Below, piece by piece: positions 1 to 4,544 of a DNA stretch of 5,157 nt (the first letter of the stretch is position 1; each line of letters starts with the position of its first letter). The translations under genes were made by a program, and so were the position numbers. The notes below the pieces were generated by a model. The model ran no database searches. It was not told where the DNA came from and saw only the letters and a list, made by a program, of their open reading frames with translations. The stretch is from an uncultured Caryophanales bacterium (GTDB taxonomy: Bacteria > Bacillota_I > Bacilli_A > RFN20 > CAG-826), in the NCBI GenBank assembly GCA_946622925.1, contig CAMOQM010000073.1:1-5157 (forward strand), given 5' to 3'.

Positions 1-196
1 CCAAGAAGAAAAGCCCCAAAAGCAATCCGATGTCTCCGACACCGTCATTAACGTTGCTAAAAACAGGAATGGCCAAGTTGCCGTCTTCCATTTGATGTTC
101 CAACGTTCCTATTCCTTATTTAACGACCCGGCTCCCGAATATGAAGAAAAGGCCTCATCCTACGGTGGTGGAGGCGGGGATTTCTACGAAAGCTAA
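1..196 (+). CDS. dnaB: Replicative DNA helicase DnaB, C-terminal end (partial)
   Basis: The frame is open from the window edge to TAA at 194–196 and gives 64 residues. They contain V-A-K-N-R-N-G followed by a V-F-H-L-M-F-Q-R-S-Y-S-L-F stretch, which matches the end of the RecA-like ATPase domain of DnaB (family pattern: I-x-A-K-x-R-N-G, then a beta strand and an aromatic-rich end). DnaB is the ring-shaped helicase that unwinds DNA at the replication fork. The protein ends in a short tail with five glycines (G-G-G-G-G-D-F-Y-E-S). The start codon and Walker motifs lie outside the window. Its stop codon overlaps the walJ start (TAATG), so translation is probably coupled. The call rests on this short tail plus the conserved walJ–rlmH neighbourhood. 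Confidence 0.82.
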   Translation, partial: QEEKPQKQSDVSDTVINVAKNRNGQVAVFHLMFQRSYSLFNDPAPEYEEKASSYGGGGGDFYES

Positions 197-948
197 TGGA
201 AATCCTAATCGTCGCCAGCGGCTCTAGCGGCAATGCTACATTAATTAAAAATGGCGATACCCTGATCCAAGTCGATTTCGGGGTGAATAAAAAAGACGTA
301 AGGGCGGCCTTAGAGGTTTTAGGTTGCTCGTTTGAAGATATCGATGCCCTCTTTTTGACGCACTGCCATAGCGACCATACCAAAGGGTTACCCACCTACC
401 ATGGGAGGGTTCCAATTTATACTGGGGCTTTGACCCTCGATGACGAAGATATATTTGAAGTCTTGGAAGAAGGGGTGGGGATTAACGTTGGTTCACTTAC
501 GGTTATCCCCTTCGTTTCTAGCCATGATGCCCCGACGCCTTTCAATTTCCTGATTATAAGCGATAGCGGGGAGAAGCTAGGCTACATCACTGACACCGGG
601 ACGATACTAGAAGAGAACCTTCCCTTGCTTAAGAATTGCACCTATTACATCTTCGAGTCCAATTACGATTACCAAATGCTTTATGCTTCTCATCGCCCCC
701 TCATCCTCAAAGATAGGATCGCTAGCGACCTCGGCCATCTTTCCAATGCCGATTCGGCTTCCTATTTAGCTAACCTAATCGGAGATAAGACCAAGCAAAT
801 ATTCTTAGCCCATATTTCCGAGGAATGTAACACCTTGGAGAAGGCTCTAAAAGCCCATAGAAACGCCTATGGGGATTTAGTTGGGGACAAGGTCGAGATA
901 ACGGCCATGGCCCAAAGAACCATGTATAAGGGAGGGGATTTGCGGTGA
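196..948 (+). CDS. walJ: MBL-fold metallo-hydrolase WalJ/YycJ
   Basis: The 250-residue protein has the metallo-beta-lactamase fold. Visible motifs are S-G-S-S-G-N at 8–13 (typical of the YycJ group), T-H-C-H-S-D-H at 55–61 (metal-binding H-x-H-x-D-H, with H56, H58, D60 and H61), S-S-H-D-A at 108–112, Y-I-T-D-T-G at 130–135, E-S-N-Y-D at 154–158, G-H-L-S-N at 180–184 and A-H-I-S at 205–208. These fit WalJ/YycJ, a predicted cytoplasmic two-metal hydrolase that in Bacillus lies in the walRK operon and is thought to act as a DNA exonuclease linked to replication or repair. The length is close to the family norm of about 260. ATG 196 overlaps the dnaB stop; the nearest GGAGG (170–174) is too far for a normal site, so translational coupling is likely. 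The residue between the first two metal histidines is Cys57 where Glu is usual; the metal ligands are intact. Confidence 0.9.
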   Translation: MEILIVASGSSGNATLIKNGDTLIQVDFGVNKKDVRAALEVLGCSFEDIDALFLTHCHSDHTKGLPTYHGRVPIYTGALTLDDEDIFEVLEEGVGINVGSLTVIPFVSSHDAPTPFNFLIISDSGEKLGYITDTGTILEENLPLLKNCTYYIFESNYDYQMLYASHRPLILKDRIASDLGHLSNADSASYLANLIGDKTKQIFLAHISEECNTLEKALKAHRNAYGDLVGDKVEITAMAQRTMYKGGDLR

Positions 949-1424
949 AATTGACTTTGTTTTGCTTCGGAAAGCTTAAAGAATCATATTGGAGGGAGGC
1001 CATTGAGGAATATTCCAAAAGGCTTCAACCTTACGTTAAATTAAAAATCGTCGAATTCCCCGATGAGCCGATTCCTTCTAATCCAAGTTTAGGGCAGGAA
1101 GAGGAAGTTAAGATTAAGGAAGGGAAGAAACTTTTAGGCAAGCTAACGCCTTCTTCCTATTTGGTCCTCCTTGATTTAGGGGCCAAAGAATATGATTCGG
1201 TGGAGTTCGCTTCTTTCTTAGATAAGTCCTTTGCCTTAGGTGGATCGCACCTAAATATGGCCATTGGGGGATCGCTAGGATTCTCCGAGGAAGTAAAGAA
1301 AAGAGCCAATGCCCGGATTAGTTTTGGGAAGCTGACTTTTCCCCATCAACTAGCCAGGGTCATGGCCTTAGAACAGATATATCGGGCTTTTCGGATCTTA
1401 AATAACGAGCCCTATCATAAATAG
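945..1424 (+). CDS. rlmH: 23S rRNA pseudouridine(1915)-N3 methyltransferase RlmH
   Basis: The 159-residue length is exactly that usual for the family. RlmH is a SPOUT-class, SAM-dependent methyltransferase that methylates N3 of pseudouridine 1915 in helix 69 of 23S rRNA, on assembled 70S ribosomes. Visible signatures are L-L-D-L-G-A-K at 75–81, the SAM-knot glycine loop A-I-G-G-S-L-G-F at 106–113, F-P-H-Q-L-A-R-V at 132–139, and the conserved C-terminal segment L-E-Q-I-Y-R-A-F-R-I through E-P-Y-H-K at 155–159. The start is GTG at 945, chosen because GGAGG lies at 931–935 (spacing 9) and because it overlaps the walJ TGA by four bases, which again suggests one operon with dnaB and walJ. The C-terminus is complete. 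The gene ends 2 bases from the stop of a converging gene. Confidence 0.96.
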   Translation: MKLTLFCFGKLKESYWREAIEEYSKRLQPYVKLKIVEFPDEPIPSNPSLGQEEEVKIKEGKKLLGKLTPSSYLVLLDLGAKEYDSVEFASFLDKSFALGGSHLNMAIGGSLGFSEEVKKRANARISFGKLTFPHQLARVMALEQIYRAFRILNNEPYHK

Positions 1425-1426
1425 GA

Positions 1427-2224
1427 TTAAATAAGTCCGAAGTGGGCCATGGCTTTGGCCCAGCCATCATTATCGATGTGGTCGGTTACGTAATCGGCCT
1501 CTTTTTTGGTTTCCTCGATAGCGTTGCCCATGGCGATGCCTAACCCCACGAAATTCATGGCTTCGATATCATTGGCTCCATCGCCTAGGAAAGCGGCTTG
1601 GCTAGGATCATAGCCATAATATTCAAGGACCGACATGATGCCTTTGGCTTTATCTGAATCTTTGGGCATGATATCGACGGCATATTCGTCCCAACGTGCG
1701 GATTTGCAATTTTGAAGGTGGGGCAAGAACAAGGATTCGTCGAACTTATCGCAGAAGGCGATCATCTGATAGACGACCCTATCATAATGGTCGGGATAGG
1801 TGCGAGGTTGGGGGAAGCGGGTTCCATATTTCTCATGGGCGGAGATGACGCGCTCGTCGATCATGTTGATGTGACCTTCGTTTTCTTCGATTAGGGTTAA
1901 TCCAAAGCGTAATCTCTTGGCGAAAAGAATCATCTTATCCACGACCTCCTCGGGGATGGGGTAGCGGTGGATGACCTTTTCCCCGATGATGGCATTGGAG
2001 CCATTCATGGTAACTAATCCATCCGGAGTGAAGAGGTTAAGGATTCCGGTTTTCCGGATTAAGTAATAATTCCTGCCGGAGCAAAGGAAGACTTTGATTC
2101 CTTTGGCTTGCATTTTCTTAATGGCATCGATAGCTGATGAAGGGACTTTGCCTTGGCTATGGGAGAATAAGGTATCGTCGATATCGGTGAAGACTATTTT
2201 TATTTCGCATTTTTTCATTTCCAT
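1427..2224 (-). CDS. HAD-superfamily Cof-type phosphatase
   Basis: The 265-residue protein has all four HAD motifs in order. Motif I is D-I-D-D-T at 14–18 (nucleophile D14, acid D16). Motif II is C-S-G-R-N at 48–52 (S49). Motif III is probably K192 in a D-K-A-K-G context at 191–195. Motif IV is G-D-G-A-N-D at 214–219. The following G-I-A-M-G-N-A at 229–235 and the middle cap of about 110 residues are typical of the Cof/IIB subgroup, which dephosphorylates sugar phosphates, nucleotides or flavin-related phosphates in the cytosol. Substrate cannot be deduced from sequence in this group. ATG 2224 is supported by a strong AAGGAGGT (2234–2241) 9 bases upstream; M3 would also be possible. The gene converges on rlmH, diverges from the 112-residue gene, and appears to be its own transcription unit. 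Confidence 0.92.
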   Translation of the reverse strand: MEMKKCEIKIVFTDIDDTLFSHSQGKVPSSAIDAIKKMQAKGIKVFLCSGRNYYLIRKTGILNLFTPDGLVTMNGSNAIIGEKVIHRYPIPEEVVDKMILFAKRLRFGLTLIEENEGHINMIDERVISAHEKYGTRFPQPRTYPDHYDRVVYQMIAFCDKFDESLFLPHLQNCKSARWDEYAVDIMPKDSDKAKGIMSVLEYYGYDPSQAAFLGDGANDIEAMNFVGLGIAMGNAIEETKKEADYVTDHIDNDGWAKAMAHFGLI

Positions 2225-2258
2225 ATCGGATTTACCTCCTTAAACTATTTAGCGGAGT

Positions 2259-2286
2259 ATTTTATGACTTACGAAGCATTTGACAA
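2259..2286 (-). promoter_or_regulatory. Predicted promoter of the HAD phosphatase gene
   Basis: On the minus strand, TTGTCA (2286 to 2281, five of six matches to the −35 consensus) and TAAAAT (2264 to 2259, five of six to the −10 consensus) are separated by 16 bases. The expected start near 2252 would give a leader of about 27 bases carrying the AAGGAGGT site. The promoter lies across the first codons of the divergent 112-residue gene. It is predicted from sequence only. Confidence 0.45.
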
Positions 2287-2602
2287 GTACCAAGCGGTGG
2301 TTGATCCCGCTAACCGCCTCGTTCACCATTATAAAGACGAAGACGGTAACCTCTTTTATGTCGAGCCTGGTTTCTATGAAGGATTGATGGGCTTTGCCGA
2401 GAAGCGACCCGAAGACTTTGCTAGGATCATGGAAGAAATCGATAAGACCATCAAGGCCAACCATAAAGTGGTTTTCACCGCCGATTTCGAAAATCCCTGG
2501 ATCGAAAGGGAAGGTTATATCTACCGTGAAATATTCGATATCACCGACCCCTTGAAGATCTTCGTCGAGGATAAATCCCGGGGCAGCGATTACGGGGATT
2601 AA
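2264..2602 (+). CDS. Hypothetical protein, 112 residues, acidic, soluble
   Basis: I do not recognise a family. The protein has no signal peptide, membrane segment, cysteine or obvious metal motif. It is rich in acidic and aromatic residues. A beta-like stretch (R-L-V-H-H-Y-K, then N-L-F-Y-V-E-P-G-F-Y) spans about 18–38, a charged helix about 40–65, and another strand-like part K-V-V-F-T-A-D-F about 68–75. The C-terminus is polar. Reasons to call it real: GGAG at 2254–2257 sits 6 bases before ATG 2264, codon use is like the neighbours with many C-ending codons, and a hairpin terminator starts about 18 bases after the stop. It appears to be monocistronic and diverges from the HAD gene, with 39 bases between the two start codons. 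It could be a small lineage-specific cytosolic protein; no function is proposed. Confidence 0.7.
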   Translation: MTYEAFDKYQAVVDPANRLVHHYKDEDGNLFYVEPGFYEGLMGFAEKRPEDFARIMEEIDKTIKANHKVVFTADFENPWIEREGYIYREIFDITDPLKIFVEDKSRGSDYGD

Positions 2603-2619
2603 TAATATAGAATAAAAAG

Positions 2620-2653
2620 AAAGCTCCCGCGTGTACGTAGGCGAGAGCTTTTT
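2620..2653. terminator. Bidirectional intrinsic terminator between convergent genes
   Basis: AAAGCTC (2620–2626) pairs with GAGCTTT (2645–2651). After one C·A mismatch the stem continues as CGC (2628–2630) with GCG (2641–2643), leaving a ten-base loop. A run of five T follows on the plus strand (2649–2653), with more T at 2656–2660. On the minus strand the arm is followed by CTTTTTATT. It sits between the stop of the 112-residue gene and the stop of the membrane-protein gene, so it can end both transcripts. Confidence 0.85.
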
Positions 2654-2658
2654 ACTTT

Positions 2659-3765
2659 TTATTGGGCCATCGGCCTTAATGACTTCATCGACAGCCACAT
2701 CATACGTAAGCCATAGGTGAACATGAAGATGAGGTAGGCATATTGGACGAGCCAGAAGCCGAATATCAAGGTAAGGAGGGCGGGGGTGAAGGAAGCCCAA
2801 CCGGCCATCTTCATGGTCTCCCAGATATTGACGACGCGGTAGGGGTTGTTCTTGCCCCTAGTCATCACGAATAGCAAGACGCCGAATAAGAGGATGATAC
2901 CGAAGTCGACGCCGGCCATGATACCGGTGAAGGTCCAAGCCGACCTGACTTTGGTGGTTTCGTAGGTCAAATTAATGAAGTTGACCCAGTTTTTGGCGAC
3001 CGTGGTTTTGTAATCCTTGGTGAGATAGCCAACGGTTTCAGCCGGGCCAAGGTTGGCAAGGTCGATGCCATTAAGCCTGTCGTAGCGGCCTTCGAGGGTT
3101 CCGATGGTGGAGGTGTACTTACGGAAGGAGATGGCGTTTTGACCAAAGGCGATATAGGAAGCCGAGACGATGGAAGAATCGGTTCTGGTGTTGCCGGTTG
3201 TGGGATCTTCGTTCCTGGCCAACATCTTGAAGAAGGCGTCATCGGTATATTTGTAATTGCCTTGTTCGTCTTTGAAGGATTCGGAGAAGAAGACCTCAAA
3301 GATGGTGACATCGTGGAGGTTATCCTTGAGGGTGTACCACTTATGGGTGACCTCATCATTAGCGTCCCTAGTATAGATCTTATCGAGGTTTTTGGTGGTC
3401 ATGTTGCCTTTGTCGTCCCAGGAAACGTGGACGATGTCGGCATCGGCGCGGCGCGTTCCATTCTCATCGTGGGTGAGGTCATGGGTGAAGGCGCACAAAC
3501 CGATATCGAATTCGGCGGTGGGGGAGCCATAGACGGCGCTTGAACCTTGGACGTTTAGTTGGCTAGTCAAAGTCGGAACGACGGCTAAGATGGTGGCGAC
3601 CACGGCGAGGACGACGGGGATAGCTTGTAATCCGCCTTTCCATTCCCTGGCGGCGTCACGGCAGGCGTTGTTGCTGATTATAGTTTTGATCCCTTGGAAG
3701 ATTTTGGCCTTCGTTTCGGGATTCATGCGCTTGTTGTTTTTCTTATTCTTTTTGTTGTTTGACAT
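2659..3765 (-). CDS. Multi-pass membrane protein with large outer domain, unknown function
   Basis: The 368-residue protein begins with a basic, Asn/Lys-rich cytosolic tail (about 1–46). One hydrophobic segment follows at about 48–68 (A-I-P-V-V-L-A-V-V-A-T-I-L-A-V-V-P), then a polar domain of about 200 residues (70–275) expected outside the cell. A second membrane segment lies at about 278–302, and a long hydrophobic stretch at about 321–359 probably forms two more. The layout, and W-E-T-M-K-M-A-G-W-A-S-F-T-P-A-L-L before the last hydrophobic part, recall the DUF1189 group, but I cannot confirm this. The ATG at 3765 is preferred over the upstream ATG at 3813 because AAAGGG (3777–3772) lies 6 bases before it and the longer form adds an atypical Cys/Phe-rich stretch. 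Codons are strongly NNC-biased (GCC, ATC, GTC, TTC, ACC), unlike the AGG/GGG-rich walJ and rlmH, which suggests high expression. It is divergent from ssrA. Confidence 0.85.
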   Translation of the reverse strand: MSNNKKNKKNNKRMNPETKAKIFQGIKTIISNNACRDAAREWKGGLQAIPVVLAVVATILAVVPTLTSQLNVQGSSAVYGSPTAEFDIGLCAFTHDLTHDENGTRRADADIVHVSWDDKGNMTTKNLDKIYTRDANDEVTHKWYTLKDNLHDVTIFEVFFSESFKDEQGNYKYTDDAFFKMLARNEDPTTGNTRTDSSIVSASYIAFGQNAISFRKYTSTIGTLEGRYDRLNGIDLANLGPAETVGYLTKDYKTTVAKNWVNFINLTYETTKVRSAWTFTGIMAGVDFGIILLFGVLLFVMTRGKNNPYRVVNIWETMKMAGWASFTPALLTLIFGFWLVQYAYLIFMFTYGLRMMWLSMKSLRPMAQ

Positions 3766-3771
3766 GTTGGA

Positions 3772-3789
3772 CCCTTTGCAATAGCAAAG
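3772..3789 (-). promoter_or_regulatory. Shine-Dalgarno site inside a leader hairpin of the membrane-protein gene
   Basis: In the minus-strand transcript CUUUGC (3789 to 3784) and GCAAAG (3779 to 3774) form a perfect six-pair stem with a four-base UAUU loop. The ribosome-binding AAAGGG (3777 to 3772) overlaps the 3' arm and ends 6 bases before the ATG. When the hairpin forms, most of the site is paired. This may dampen translation, or may simply be a chance stem; no riboswitch aptamer is visible. Confidence 0.4.
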
Positions 3790-3829
3790 AAAAGGATACA
3801 CGCTTAGAAACAATTTGCAAACAAGTAGA

Positions 3830-3858
3830 TTTCTTTATTTTGCGATTATGGATATAAT
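3830..3858 (+). promoter_or_regulatory. Predicted ssrA promoter
   Basis: A consensus TATAAT occurs at 3853–3858 and a weak −35-like TTTCTT at 3830–3835, spaced by 17 bases. Transcription would begin near 3865, giving a short 5' leader (with a small GCCC/GGGC hairpin at 3865–3876) that RNase P would remove to make the tmRNA 5' end at 3883. The −10 box is the centre of a 13-base inverted repeat at 3850–3862. Confidence 0.7.
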
Positions 3859-3882
3859 ATCCGGGCCCAAACGGGCAAAAAT

Positions 3883-4278
3883 GGGGCCGTCATGGTTTTG
3901 ACGGAGAAGATCCAAATAGCGGTTGCAGTGGTCTGGTAAACCTTAATACCAAAAAACAATACCTGACAAAACTGTCAAACCTTGGATGCTCAACAATCGT
4001 GCATCCGCTCTCGCTCGCGCCTAATTAGAGCACCCGAAATAGGGTTCCCGCCATTGCGGGACGAACGCATCGCCTCCCCGGGGCACTGACGGGGAGATAC
4101 GGTGTAATATGTAGTGCTAAGCCAGTGACCCGGTTTATGCCACTGGTCGAAAACCAATAACCCCACCAAACGGACTAGGCAATATCACTTCGTTTGGCCA
4201 GAGACGAATTTGCCTAAACTGTAGGCGCCGTTAGGGGGACTTCTTCGGACCCGGGTTCGAATCCCGGCGACTCCACCA
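3883..4278 (+). ncRNA. ssrA: Transfer-messenger RNA (tmRNA, SsrA), one-piece
   Basis: This tRNA–mRNA hybrid, with SmpB, rescues stalled ribosomes and tags the incomplete protein for degradation. The 5' end GGGGCCG (3883–3889) pairs with CGACTCC (4268–4274), keeping the G3·U70 pair needed for alanine charging, but with one C·A mismatch at pair 5. The discriminator A is at 4275 and the encoded CCA at 4276–4278. The T arm is CCGGG / TTCGAAT / CCCGG at 4251–4267. Helix 2 is a seven-pair GGAGAAG (3903–3909) with CTTCTTC (4240–4246). The tag frame runs 3965–4024 and its stop lies in the loop of helix 5 (GCTCT 4007–4011 with AGAGC 4027–4031). Later stems of the pseudoknots include CCGC/GCGG near 4048–4059, CTCCCCG/CGGGGAG near 4074–4097, CCAGTG/CACTGG near 4123–4145 and CCAAACG/CGTTTGG near 4166–4199. 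The length of 396 is slightly above the common range. It is not split into two pieces. Confidence 0.97.
3965..4024 (+). other. tmRNA tag-peptide reading frame
   Basis: Read from GAC, the frame encodes DKTVKPWMLNNRASALARA and stops at TAA (4022–4024); an alanine from the charged tmRNA would precede it. The resume codon is chosen because CCTGACAAAACT here parallels CTGGCAAAACT at the resume site of Bacillus subtilis tmRNA, and because mycoplasma tags also begin D-K. K-P-W-M-L-N-N lines up with T-F-M-L-N of the Mesoplasma florum tag. The end A-R-A is atypical. The frame and stop are firm; the exact first codon is inferred. Confidence 0.75.
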
Positions 4279-4279
4279 T

Positions 4280-4402
4280 TCTCAACGACATACGAACCGC
4301 GTCTATGTCGATAGTTGCGTGTTCGGTTACACCTTTGACATGAGGGGCATTGCTTCCGAGATCTCTTCAAAGCTCGGCATCAAGTTCCGGTTCAAGGTAT
4401 AA
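4280..4402 (+). other. Possible decayed coding remnant after ssrA
   Basis: The frame ending in TAA at 4400–4402 is open back into the tmRNA. Its last 22 residues read like protein (T-F-D-M-R-G-I-A-S-E-I-S-S-K-L-G-I-K-F-R-F-K-V shares an amphipathic helix-then-strand pattern). There is no start codon with a Shine-Dalgarno site; the only in-frame starts are GTG 4319 and ATG 4340. It may be the tail of a gene cut off by an insertion, or chance. I recognise no family. Confidence 0.18.
4286..4310. repeat. Inverted repeat just 3' of tmRNA
   Basis: CGACATA (4286–4292) and TATGTCG (4304–4310) are perfect seven-base arms around an 11-base centre, beginning 8 bases after the tmRNA CCA. No T run follows, so it is not an ordinary terminator. 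It could mark a trailer hairpin for 3' processing or a protein-binding site. Confidence 0.5.
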
Positions 4403-4421
4403 AAATGCTTGTACGGATACC

Positions 4422-4439
4422 CTCTCGCCGCGGCGAGAG
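4422..4439. repeat. Perfect 18-base GC-rich palindrome
   Basis: CTCTCGCCGCGGCGAGAG is identical to its own reverse complement. It lies 1 base before the terminator-like hairpin at 4441–4472 and has no T run of its own. It could fold as a seven-pair stem with a CGCG loop in RNA, or bind a dimeric protein as DNA. Confidence 0.75.
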
Positions 4440-4440
4440 A

Positions 4441-4475
4441 AAACGGGAACCCCTCGCTCGGGATTCCCGTTTCTC
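4441..4475. terminator. Terminator-like hairpin between ssrA and the DUF4160/DUF2442 operon
   Basis: AAACGGGAA (4441–4449) pairs with TTCCCGTTT (4464–4472). One C·A mismatch then leads to CCC (4451–4453) with GGG (4460–4462) and a six-base TCGCTC loop. The T runs are short: TTTCTC on the plus strand and TTTTCTCTC on the minus strand. It lies between convergent transcripts (ssrA and the accessory operon) and can serve either. It is the nearest convincing terminator for both. Confidence 0.7.
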
Positions 4476-4494
4476 AATAGGTTTCGGTTTTCTT

Positions 4495-4522
4495 AATGTG
4501 TCCTTGACATGGGGTCCACATT
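4495..4522. repeat. Imperfect inverted repeat downstream of the DUF2442 gene
   Basis: AATGTG (4495–4500) and CACATT (4517–4522) flank a TCC/GG-containing centre that allows two further pairs. The element lies 22 bases beyond the stop of the minus-strand operon. No T run adjoins it. The remainder of 4279–4544 holds no other gene or RNA that I can support. Confidence 0.3.
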
Positions 4523-4544
4523 ATGAAGACGCGGTTTTTTATTG

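Noticed and set aside
2249..2800. 183-residue minus-strand frame opposite the 112-residue gene and the terminator
   Set aside because: It runs through a strong terminator and overlaps the end of the membrane-protein gene; it is a shadow frame without family features.
3139..3543. 134-residue plus-strand frame inside the membrane-protein gene, and a 130-residue minus-strand frame at 2967–3359
   Set aside because: Both are low-complexity by-products of the NNC codon bias of the real gene.
196..3765. Mycoplasma genetic code (TGA as Trp)
   Set aside because: Every Trp in the recognised genes is TGG, and walJ ends at TGA exactly where rlmH starts.
3766..3813. Upstream ATG giving a 384-residue membrane protein
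   Set aside because: The extra residues (F-L-S-V-Y-P-F-L-C-Y-C) lie over the leader hairpin and ribosome-binding site of the internal ATG, which is better supported.
4185..4370. 61-residue minus-strand frame antisense to the tmRNA 3' end
   Set aside because: The G-V-A-G-I-R-T-R-V stretch is the well-known false protein produced by translating the complement of a T arm and CCA end.
4504..4509. Consensus TTGACA as a plus-strand promoter
   Set aside because: No −10-like hexamer lies 15–19 bases downstream, and nothing on the plus strand follows that could be transcribed as a gene.
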